In this document: positions 1-6,308 of the stretch, one piece after another
How positions within the stretch are numbered: position 1 is the first letter of the stretch
Layout of the letters: every line of letters begins with the position of its first letter
Source: Pseudomonadota bacterium
GTDB taxonomy: Bacteria; Pseudomonadota; Gammaproteobacteria; Burkholderiales; Rhodocyclaceae
Direction: 5' to 3'
DNA: 11,889 bases
NCBI GenBank assembly: GCA_021811225.1
Contig: JAJZPJ010000028.1
Location: 2,650-14,538 of the forward strand
Notes under the pieces: generated by a model
What the model was told of the DNA's origin: nothing
Database searches by the model: none
The model's input: the letters and a program-made list of their open reading frames with translations, nothing else
Program-made: the position numbers and the translations under genes

Positions 1-411
1 CAATACCTTCTTGTTCTTCACCAGATCGGCCAGCGTGTATTCGTCCAGCACGTCGTAGAGCGCATCGAAAGCGCGCACCAGGATGCCGCTCAGCCGGCAG
101 GCGGGCGCAATGCAGCAGGCGCTCTCCTCCTCGCCCAGGCACTCGACGATCGGCGCCGCGCCTTCGGAGGCCCGGACCACCTGCCCCAGACGGATATCTT
201 CCGGCGCCCGGCCCAGGCGGATGCCGCCGCCCTTGCCGCGTATCGATTCGATCACGCCGGCGCGCGCCAACTGGTGCACCACCTTCATCAGATGGTTTTC
301 GGAAATGCCGTAGGCAGCGGCGATGCCGGGTATGGTCGCCAGTTGCGTCGGGTCGATGGCCAGGTACATCAGCACCCGCAAGGTGTAGTCGGAAAAGGTG
401 GTCAGACGCAT
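1..411 (-). CDS. nsrR: Rrf2-family nitric-oxide-sensing repressor NsrR, C-terminus cut by window edge
   Basis: This is a cytoplasmic Fe-S transcriptional repressor that, in the NsrR family, loses DNA binding when its cluster reacts with nitric oxide. The visible 137 residues start MRLTTFSDYTLRVLMYLA, a typical Rrf2 N-terminus, followed by a winged-helix region (about 24-70) with ISENHLMKVVHQLA and the glycine-rich wing RGKGGGIRLGR. The cluster loop has Cys91, Cys99, Cys100 and Cys105 in the context ECLGEEESACCIAPACRL. The spacing from Cys99 to Cys105 is the NsrR pattern, and Asp8 matches the aspartate ligand known in Streptomyces NsrR. These residues favour NsrR over IscR, which uses a different Cys/His set. 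The extra adjacent Cys100 is unusual. The ATG at 411 gives the standard N-terminus. Typical length is about 140-155 residues, so only a short tail is missing. A palindrome at 461-483 upstream suggests autoregulation. Confidence 0.9.
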   Translation of the reverse strand, partial: MRLTTFSDYTLRVLMYLAIDPTQLATIPGIAAAYGISENHLMKVVHQLARAGVIESIRGKGGGIRLGRAPEDIRLGQVVRASEGAAPIVECLGEEESACCIAPACRLSGILVRAFDALYDVLDEYTLADLVKNKKVL

Positions 412-460
412 GATCGCTTTTAGCCGTTTCGGATGGACTGCATTTCGGTGCGACGCTCTG

Positions 461-483
461 AAGCTACATTAATAATACCTCTT
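461..483. promoter_or_regulatory. Candidate NsrR operator between nsrR and the divergent small gene
   Basis: An imperfect palindrome of two 11-bp arms separated by one base: AAGCTACATTA, then A, then TAATACCTCTT. The right arm read in reverse is AAGAGGTATTA, which matches the left arm at 7 of 11 positions. The 11-1-11 layout with outer AAG and inner ATT/AAT resembles the published NsrR consensus. It lies in the only AT-rich stretch of the divergent intergenic region, and the reverse strand contains TATTAT (477-472), which could be the nsrR -10 box. Repressor binding here would block nsrR and possibly the plus-strand gene. The assignment is inference. Confidence 0.5.
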
Positions 484-608
484 TTATGCCGCGATGGCCA
501 GCCGCCGCCGGAACATTTGCGCGCCGGCGGGAACACGCGCAAACTGCCGGGGTTCGCGGTCGGCGACCTCATCTCGCCCCGCGCGTCGCCGAACAGGGAG
601 AAAAGCCA

Positions 609-860
609 ATGAAGAAGCTGACGGTCCATATCCACGCCGAGCTGGAGATCCCCAACGACTGGGAGATCGTCGAAATCGGCAGCGGCGTCCAGGTGTTGAA
701 GATCGGGGACAAGTACGTGGACTTCGACATCGCACCGCTGGCGAGCACCTCGCACGAGCCCGACGCCACCTGGAGCGACGAGGACGAAGGCCTGACCGAA
801 CTGATCCTCGATGCGGTCACCGGCTTGGATACCGAGCTGAGCGAAGTGGGCATCCATTAG
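609..860 (+). CDS. Small acidic protein of unknown function (83 aa)
   Basis: I do not recognise the family. The 83-residue product begins MKKLTVHIHAELEIPNDWEI and is acidic, with an Asp/Glu-rich stretch (WSDEDEGLTE) near residues 56-65. It has no signal peptide, membrane segment or cysteine, so it is probably a soluble cytoplasmic protein. The first half alternates in a beta-strand-like way (LTVHIHAELEI, GVQVLKIGDKYVDFDI) and the second half looks helical. I chose the ATG at 609 rather than an in-frame ATG at 486. GGGAG sits about 7 bases before 609, and the 41 upstream codons are low-complexity Arg/Ala with no protein-like character. It is divergent from nsrR, with the candidate NsrR site about 125 bp upstream, so it may be NO-responsive. 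It converges on the chemoreceptor gene with a 53-bp gap. Confidence 0.75.
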   Translation: MKKLTVHIHAELEIPNDWEIVEIGSGVQVLKIGDKYVDFDIAPLASTSHEPDATWSDEDEGLTELILDAVTGLDTELSEVGIH

Positions 861-913
861 GGCCGGACCGAGGACAAGCACAGACAGGCGTTAAAGACGC
901 GCCGCGGGCGGGC

Positions 914-2521
914 TCAGCGGTCGGCGCGGAAATGCGCCACCATGTCGCGCAGCCCGTCGGCCGTCTGCTTCAGCTCGCTCACCGCATCCCTGAGCTCCAC
1001 GATCGAGGCATTGTTCCGTTCGACCAGCTGCGCCATCTGCTCGGTGTTCGCCGCAACTTCCCCGGTGGCGGCGGACTGCTCCTTGGCCGCATCGGCGATG
1101 CTCTCCGAAATTTCCGTCACGTGCCGGCTGGAGCGGGTGATCTCCTGAAAGCTCTGGTGCGTCTGCTCGGTCAGCTCGCGCCCCTCGCGAACGAGGGTCA
1201 CGGCGCGGTCCATCGCCGTCACCGTGGCCCGGGTGGTGGTCTGCACGGACTCCACCATGCGGTTGATCTCGCCGGTGGTATTGGCGGTGCGCTCGGCGAG
1301 CTTCCTGACCTCGTCCGCGACCACGGCGAAGCCGCGCCCCTGTTCGCCCGCCCGCGCCGCCTCGATGGCGGCATTCAAGGCCAGGAGATTGGTCTGGTCG
1401 GCGATCTCCTTGATGGCGCCGGCCATGGCGCCGATCTGGCCGATCGAAACGTTGAGCTCCCCGATGTGCTCGCCCGAGGCCTGCACCGCCTGCGCGACCT
1501 GATCGGCCGCCGCGATGTTTTTCTGCATGCGCGAATTGCCCTCGTCGACCACGTCCTGCGTGCTCCTGGCCGAATCGGCCGCGGTCGCGGCGGTCTGCGC
1601 CACCACCGCGACCGAAGACGACAATTCGTCCATCGCGTTGCTCACCTGGCTGATCCGGCCGGCCTGGTCGGAGGAGACCTCGGTGACGTGCGCGACCTCG
1701 CGCTCCAGGTGCTCGCTGCGCTCTTCGACCGCCTGCGCGCCCAGGCGGATCTGGTCGATCATCACGCGCATATGGGTCTGGGCGATCGCCAGACCGGCGA
1801 GCACGCGGCCGACCTCGTCCGGGCGATGGACCGGAATCTCGCTCAGCAGATTGCCCTGGGAAATCTGGTCGAAATAGCCGCTCGCCTCCTGTAGCGGCCG
1901 GGCGATGGTCGCCGACATGAACAGCATGCTGCCCAGCGCCGTGACCAGGCTCAAGATCCAGATGCCGACGGTCAGGTCCTTCGATCCGCTCAGCCCCGCC
2001 ACGCCGGCGGCCGCGGTCAGCAGCACCATCAGCGCCACGAACAGGGCGAAGCGGGTATTGAAGCCGAACCTGAAAATCAGGTCGGCGAGCCTGCGCTTCT
2101 TCAGCCTGGCCCGGCCCTCGCGCACCGCCCGATAGAGCTCGGCGGCCGCGCGCTTCTCCGCGTCCGTCGGCCGGGTGCGCACCGACATGTAGCCGATCGT
2201 CTGGTTGTTCTCGCGCACCGGCACCACCAGCGCCTTGACCCAATAATAGTCGCCGTTCTTGCAGCGGTTCTTGACCATGCCCCGCCAGGGCAGTCCGGAT
2301 TTGATGGTGGCCCACAGGTCGGCGAAGGCCTCCGTCGGCATGTCCGGATGGCGGACCAGATTGTGGCTGTTGCCCAGCATCTCGTCGCGGCTGAAGCCGC
2401 TGATCTCGATGAAGACGTCATTGACGTAGGTGACATTGCCCTTGAGATCGGTGTTCGAGACGATCGTTGCGCCGGTCGGAAACGGACGTTCGACGTCGCT
2501 GACGGGCAGATTGGTTCTCAC
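914..2521 (-). CDS. aer: Aer-like PAS-domain methyl-accepting chemotaxis (energy/aerotaxis) receptor
   Basis: A membrane-anchored receptor that would sense redox state through FAD and signal to CheA/CheW. Domains over 535 residues are: N-terminal cytoplasmic PAS (about 20-120), two hydrophobic segments (about 159-177 and 184-205), HAMP (about 207-260) and a long signalling helix bundle. The bundle tip reads IADQTNLLALNAAIEAARAG, followed by GRGFAVVADEVRKLAERT. PAS residues match E. coli Aer in position and identity: Asn34, Arg57, His58, Asp60 (VRHPDMP) and Trp79 (GLPWRG), all linked to FAD binding in Aer. The protein has no periplasmic ligand domain and lacks the C-terminal NWETF-type pentapeptide. 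The start is GTG at 2521, with AAGGAG 8 bases upstream; no upstream ATG fits. It lies 126 bp downstream of the symporter-kinase gene on the same strand and may be co-transcribed or have its own promoter. Confidence 0.9.
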   Translation of the reverse strand: MRTNLPVSDVERPFPTGATIVSNTDLKGNVTYVNDVFIEISGFSRDEMLGNSHNLVRHPDMPTEAFADLWATIKSGLPWRGMVKNRCKNGDYYWVKALVVPVRENNQTIGYMSVRTRPTDAEKRAAAELYRAVREGRARLKKRRLADLIFRFGFNTRFALFVALMVLLTAAAGVAGLSGSKDLTVGIWILSLVTALGSMLFMSATIARPLQEASGYFDQISQGNLLSEIPVHRPDEVGRVLAGLAIAQTHMRVMIDQIRLGAQAVEERSEHLEREVAHVTEVSSDQAGRISQVSNAMDELSSSVAVVAQTAATAADSARSTQDVVDEGNSRMQKNIAAADQVAQAVQASGEHIGELNVSIGQIGAMAGAIKEIADQTNLLALNAAIEAARAGEQGRGFAVVADEVRKLAERTANTTGEINRMVESVQTTTRATVTAMDRAVTLVREGRELTEQTHQSFQEITRSSRHVTEISESIADAAKEQSAATGEVAANTEQMAQLVERNNASIVELRDAVSELKQTADGLRDMVAHFRADR

Positions 2522-2647
2522 TGGTTCAACTCCTTGAAATCATTCTATCGACATAGGGTACATGATCGTCCGTCCCGGTCCCGCGATTGTTGTCCCAGAT
2601 CATAGCGTCGGCGGACGGGGGCCGCGGCCGCCTGAGGAAGGGCCGGG

Positions 2648-5386
2648 TCACGGCGAGACCGGCAGCGAAAAGGAGAAGCGGGCGCCGACCCGGCCCCGCT
2701 CGGGATCGCTATCGACCGTCAGCACCCCGCCGAAATGCTCGACGATATGGCGGCTGATCGGCAAGCCCAGGCCGGTACCCTGCGGTTTGCCGGTCATGGC
2801 GCCACCGCCGCCCTGATGGAACTTCTCGAAGATGAGCCCCTGCTCCCCGCGCGGGATGCCCGATCCGTTGTCGGCGACATCGACCCACAGACGCCCGGGA
2901 TCGCGGCGGATCGCCACCGTCACCCGGCCGCGTTCGGCGGCGCAGAACTTCACGGCATTGGACAGCAGATTCATCATCACCTGGATCAGACGGTCGCGAT
3001 CGGCCACGATCAGTGGGACCGTCTCGGGCAGCGCCAGTTCCAGCTTGACGTCGCGCTGCTTGAACAGCTGGTCGGTGGCCTCGATCGAGGCGGCCACGAC
3101 TTCGCGCAAGTCGACCTCGGCGCACGCCCACTTGGCGGTGCCCGATTCGATCTTGGCCAGATCCAGCACCTGATTGATGAGCCGGGTCAGGCGTTCGGTC
3201 TCGGCGAGGATGATGCCGAGAAAGCGGCGCCGATCGGCGAGATCGATCTCGGGATCGTCGAACAGCATCTCCGAGAAGGCGCGGATCGAGGTGAGCGGCG
3301 TGCGCAGCTCATGGGTGACGGTGGCGACGAAATCGTCCTTCAAGCGGTCGAGCTCGGTCAGCCGCAGGTTGGCGGCGCGCAGCTCCGCCGTCGCCGCCGA
3401 CAGTTCCTGCGATTGCCGTTCCAGCTGGTGGCTGTAGGCGCGCACCTGATGCGCCTCGTCGAGAATGTTCAGCACCTCGTCCAGGCCCAGCGGCTCCTCC
3501 TCCACCACCGAGGCGATCATCACCCGGGCCGAGGCGCTGCCGATGGCGCCGGCGAGCAGGCTCTCGGCGTGATGCACCAGATCGGCGTCCGCTTCCAGCA
3601 GCGCCACCTTGGCGACGCCGCGGCTCTTCGCGTATTGGGCGAGTGCGGCCCGCGCTCCCTCGGGGCTCAAGAACCGCGAGAGCAGCGGCAGCAGCTCCTC
3701 CATCCTGGCCCGGCCGCGCCACAGGCCGGCGCCGAGGGGCGCCTGGGTGAGGCGGAAGACATCGACGAACAGCGTCGCCTGTCTCGCCTCGATGGCGTTG
3801 GGCGCGCGCGCCAGCGACACGCCGAGGTAGGCGCCGACGTTGGCGAGCATGCTCCAGAACAGGCAATGGGCGATTTCATCGAGGCCGGTCAGGCCGAACA
3901 ACTGCTCCGGCTTCAACAGGGCGATGCCGAACAGGCCGTGCTCGATGAAGCCGGTGGGCAGCCAGCCGGACTTGGCGAAGGAGGGCAGGAGCAGCGTGTA
4001 GGCCCACACCGCGAAGCCGGCGAACAGCCCGGCCAGGGCGCCGGCGCGGGTGCCGCCCTTCCAGTACAGGGCGCCGATCATCACCGGCGCGAATTGCGCC
4101 ACGGCGGCGAAGGAAATCAGGCCGATGCTGACCAGGGCGTAGGCCTCGCCGGCGGCGCGGAAGTAGCTGTAGCCGAGCAGCAGCAGGGCGAGGATGGCCA
4201 GGCGGCGGATGCCGAGCAACAGGCGCGAGAGGTCGGCGCGCGTGGCCAGGCCCAGCCAGCGGAGCCGCAGCAAGAGCGGCATCACCAGGTCGTTGCAGAC
4301 CATGGTCGACAAGGCGATGGTCTCGACGATCACCATGCTGGCGGCGGCCGACAGTCCGCCGATGAACACCAGCAGCGCCAGCCCCGGGTGATGGGTGGCC
4401 AGCGGCAGGCTCAGCACGAAGGTATCGGCGTCGCCGGTGCGGAAGTAGAGCAGGCCGCCCAGGGCGATCGGCAGCACGAACAGGTTGATCAGCAGCAGAT
4501 AGAGCGGAAACAGCCAGACGGCGCGGCGCAGGTGGGTCTCATCGACGTTCTCGACCACCGCGATGTGGAACTGGCGCGGCAGCAGCAGGGTCGATAGCAT
4601 CGACAGCAGGGTCAGCGCGAACCAGCCGCTGGCGCTGCCGGAGGAGCCGCCCAGGCCGAGCAGCCGGGCAAGATCGGGCACCGCCCGGGCGCGGGCGAAG
4701 ATGTCGCCGATGCCGTGGTAGATGCCGAAGGTGACGAACAGGCCGACGGCGGTGAAGGCCAGCAACTTCACCACCGACTCGAAGGCGATCGCCGCCACCA
4801 TGCCCTCGTGGCGCTCGGTGGCGTCGAGATGCCGGGTGCCGAAGAGTATCGTGAATGCGGCCAGGATCAGCGCCACGTAGAACGTGCTGTCGCTGAGCCA
4901 GGGCAAGGCGTCGACGCGGGCGGGGACGAGGATTTCCGGATAGTGCAGCAGCAGCAGCAGGCTGGTGGACACCGCCTTCAACTGCAGCGCGATGTAGGGG
5001 ACCGTGCCGATCACCGCGATGACCGTGACCAGGCCGCCCAGCAACTGGCTCTTGCCGTAGCGGGCGGCGATGAAATCGGCGATCGAGGTGAGACGGTTGG
5101 CCTTGGCGATGCGGATCATTTTCAGCAGCACGAACCAGCACAGCGACATCATCAGCGTCGGGCCGAGATACACCGGCAGGAAACCGATGCCGGAGGCGGC
5201 GGCCCGGCCGACGCTGCCGTAGTAGGTCCAGGTGCTGCAATAGACGGCCAGCGACAGCGCGTAGACGCTCGGCCGGCTGATGATCGAGCGTCCGGCGTCG
5301 GCGCGCCGATCGCCGTAATGGGCGATCGCGAAGAGCACGCCGAGATAGGCGATGGAGGCGAGGACGACGAGCCAGCCGGCTTGCAT
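2648..5386 (-). CDS. Sodium/solute symporter-STAC-histidine kinase fusion (CbrA-like sensor kinase)
   Basis: A 912-residue inner-membrane sensor. Residues 1 to about 525 form an SSS-family transporter with roughly 13 hydrophobic segments (for example 5-22, 70-92, 118-147, 168-183, 202-222, 292-316, 335-360). Residues about 540-655 look like the STAC linker, with the pattern AESLLAGAIGSASARVMIAS followed by LDEVLNILDEA. A coiled stretch (650-680) leads to the HisKA domain with phospho-acceptor His692 (ATVTHELRTPLTS). The ATPase domain has an N-box at 806-810 (NLLSN), a G1 box at 839-844 (DNGSGIP) and a G2 box at 870-876 (GTGLGLP). I see no PAS domain between STAC and kinase, unlike CbrA of pseudomonads, and no receiver domain. 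No response regulator gene is adjacent in the window, so the partner is unknown. The gene starts 7 bp after the small membrane protein, suggesting coupled translation. Whether the transporter part still transports cannot be told from sequence. Confidence 0.92.
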   Translation of the reverse strand: MQAGWLVVLASIAYLGVLFAIAHYGDRRADAGRSIISRPSVYALSLAVYCSTWTYYGSVGRAAASGIGFLPVYLGPTLMMSLCWFVLLKMIRIAKANRLTSIADFIAARYGKSQLLGGLVTVIAVIGTVPYIALQLKAVSTSLLLLLHYPEILVPARVDALPWLSDSTFYVALILAAFTILFGTRHLDATERHEGMVAAIAFESVVKLLAFTAVGLFVTFGIYHGIGDIFARARAVPDLARLLGLGGSSGSASGWFALTLLSMLSTLLLPRQFHIAVVENVDETHLRRAVWLFPLYLLLINLFVLPIALGGLLYFRTGDADTFVLSLPLATHHPGLALLVFIGGLSAAASMVIVETIALSTMVCNDLVMPLLLRLRWLGLATRADLSRLLLGIRRLAILALLLLGYSYFRAAGEAYALVSIGLISFAAVAQFAPVMIGALYWKGGTRAGALAGLFAGFAVWAYTLLLPSFAKSGWLPTGFIEHGLFGIALLKPEQLFGLTGLDEIAHCLFWSMLANVGAYLGVSLARAPNAIEARQATLFVDVFRLTQAPLGAGLWRGRARMEELLPLLSRFLSPEGARAALAQYAKSRGVAKVALLEADADLVHHAESLLAGAIGSASARVMIASVVEEEPLGLDEVLNILDEAHQVRAYSHQLERQSQELSAATAELRAANLRLTELDRLKDDFVATVTHELRTPLTSIRAFSEMLFDDPEIDLADRRRFLGIILAETERLTRLINQVLDLAKIESGTAKWACAEVDLREVVAASIEATDQLFKQRDVKLELALPETVPLIVADRDRLIQVMMNLLSNAVKFCAAERGRVTVAIRRDPGRLWVDVADNGSGIPRGEQGLIFEKFHQGGGGAMTGKPQGTGLGLPISRHIVEHFGGVLTVDSDPERGRVGARFSFSLPVSP

Positions 5387-5393
5387 GCCGTTC

Positions 5394-5591
5394 TCAGCCG
5401 GAGCGCTCGATGACGATCGCCATCAGGACGATCAGACCGGCCCAGACGGCAAAGACGTAGGCATACAGCAGCGGCATGCCGAAGATCACGGTGTCCCCGC
5501 CGAACAGCGGCAGCAGCGGATAGTCGAGCAGCACGCAACCGAGCAGGAAGATCGCGATCAGGCGCGATCCGGTCAGGCGGGATCGGTTCAT
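5394..5591 (-). CDS. Small two-helix membrane protein preceding the symporter-kinase
   Basis: A 65-residue product with two hydrophobic helices: about residues 9-30 (LIAIFLLGCVLLDYPLLPLF) and 37-60 (GMPLLYAYVFAVWAGLIVLMA). The short basic N-terminus (MNRSRLTGSR) favours a cytoplasmic start. A good ribosome site (AAGGAG, 6 bases before ATG) supports translation. It is 7 bp upstream of the symporter-kinase, so the two are almost certainly one transcript and probably translationally coupled. Small hydrophobic proteins are commonly encoded next to SSS-type transporters, and pseudomonads carry a small membrane ORF in front of cbrA. By analogy it may be a subunit or modulator of the sensor. It resembles the DUF3311 style of small transporter partner, but I cannot assign a family with certainty. 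Confidence 0.8.
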   Translation of the reverse strand: MNRSRLTGSRLIAIFLLGCVLLDYPLLPLFGGDTVIFGMPLLYAYVFAVWAGLIVLMAIVIERSG

Positions 5592-5633
5592 GCTGTCTCC
5601 TTAGCGTCTCTCGTTTGATCTCGGGCCGGGCTG

Positions 5634-5657
5634 AAAAAAGGGCGCCCAGGAGCGCCC
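5634..5657 (-). terminator. Terminator-shaped hairpin with U-tract in the leader of the kinase operon
   Basis: Read on the minus strand: GGGCGC, loop TCCTGG, GCGCCC, then six T. This is a perfect 6-bp G+C stem followed directly by a U-tract, the form of an intrinsic terminator. No minus-strand gene lies upstream in the window (the neighbour at 5773 is on the plus strand), and the first gene of the operon starts 42 bases downstream. An outer pairing GCCGGG (5671-5666) with CCCGGC (5630-5625) could enclose it. It therefore looks like a leader attenuator or a bidirectional insulator rather than the end of a gene. The structure is seen in the sequence; the role is inferred. Confidence 0.5.
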
Positions 5658-5721
5658 CACCGAAACCCGGCAATCTTACACCCGTCTCGGCTCGCCGCCC
5701 TCTGCCGCAGCGCAGCATGAA

Positions 5722-5730
5722 TGCTAGAAT
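5722..5730 (+). promoter_or_regulatory. Extended -10 promoter for the yqhA-fum-murI operon
   Basis: TGCTAGAAT fits the extended -10 pattern TGnTATAAT, with 5 of 6 matches in the hexamer. It lies about 43 bases before the yqhA start. The -35 region 17 bp upstream (CTGCCG) is poor, which is usual for extended -10 promoters. A GAGGAG ribosome site follows at 5758-5763. No better promoter-like element is visible in the divergent region for this strand. Confidence 0.45.
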
Positions 5731-5772
5731 GGCGGCCAAGGATTTGCCCCCTCCGGAGAGGAGCAACAAGCG

Positions 5773-6297
5773 ATGTCCAGATTCGTCAAGGCGATGGAAG
5801 CCCTGATCTTCGCCAGCCGCTGGCTGCAGGCGCCGCTCTATCTCGGCCTGATCGCCGCCCAGGGCGTCTATGTCTATCAGTTCATGCACGAACTGGCGCT
5901 CCTGCTGACCAGGACCGGCAGCCTCGGCGAGACCGACGTCATGCTGATCGTGCTGGGCCTGATCGACGTGGTGATGATCGCCAACCTCCTGGTGATGGTC
6001 ATCGTCGGCGGCTACGAGACCTTCGTCTCCCGCCTCGATCTGGACGAGCACCCGGACCAGCCGGAATGGCTCTCGCACGTCAATGCCGGCGTGCTCAAGG
6101 TGAAGCTCGCCACCGCGCTGATCGGCATTTCCTCGATCCAGTTGCTGAAGACCTTCATCAACGCCGAACACACCGACGACCGCGTGATCCTCTGGCAGGT
6201 GGCGATCCACCTGTGCTTCCTGGTCTCCGCGATCGCCCTCGCGGTCACCGACCGCATCATGACCCGCACCCTGCTGCTCGGCAGCCAGGGGCATTGA
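5773..6297 (+). CDS. yqhA: UPF0114 (YqhA) family inner-membrane protein
   Basis: A 174-residue membrane protein of unknown biochemical role. It resembles E. coli YqhA along its length: ASRWLQAPLYLGL near the N-terminus, the LGLIDVVMIANLLVMVIVGG helix, GYETFVSRLDL after it, then LATALIGISSIQLLK and a final helix. Four hydrophobic segments are visible: about 17-38, 54-77, 107-127 and 138-160. The ATG start is preceded by GAGGAG and gives the family-standard N-terminus; usual family length is about 165-175. The stop codon at 6295-6297 overlaps the ribosome site of the fumarase gene, which starts 11 bp later, so the two are very likely co-translated. A link to fumarase or dicarboxylate metabolism is suggested by this context only. 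Confidence 0.9.
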   Translation: MSRFVKAMEALIFASRWLQAPLYLGLIAAQGVYVYQFMHELALLLTRTGSLGETDVMLIVLGLIDVVMIANLLVMVIVGGYETFVSRLDLDEHPDQPEWLSHVNAGVLKVKLATALIGISSIQLLKTFINAEHTDDRVILWQVAIHLCFLVSAIALAVTDRIMTRTLLLGSQGH

Positions 6298-6308
6298 GGA
6301 GTTCCGAC

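Noticed and set aside
505..530. A 7-bp inverted repeat (CCGCCGG/CCGGCGG) in the leader of the 83-residue gene
   Set aside because: Short G+C stems of this kind are frequent by chance in such GC-rich DNA, and it does not touch the ribosome site.
861..913. A terminator between the convergent 83-residue gene and the chemoreceptor
   Set aside because: Only a 4-bp stem (GCGT/ACGC around TAAAG) without a U-tract is visible, too weak to call.
494..1894. A 466-codon plus-strand open frame overlapping the small gene and the chemoreceptor
   Set aside because: It is antisense to the clear chemoreceptor gene, Arg/Ala/Gly/His-rich, and has no recognisable domain. It is a typical high-GC shadow frame.
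2530..2575. A possible sigma28 (flagellar) promoter upstream of the chemoreceptor, based on GTCGATAG
   Set aside because: The -10-like element is close to GCCGATAA, but the expected -35 (TAAAGTTT-like) is absent at the right distance.
2522..2647. A terminator or clear promoter between the symporter-kinase and the chemoreceptor
   Set aside because: There is no convincing stem with a U-tract and no good -35/-10 pair, so I left the question of a separate transcript open.
2735..4597. A 620-codon plus-strand open frame antisense to the symporter-kinase
   Set aside because: The composition is Gln/Ala/Gly/His-rich with no domain pattern. The opposite strand has complete kinase and transporter motifs.
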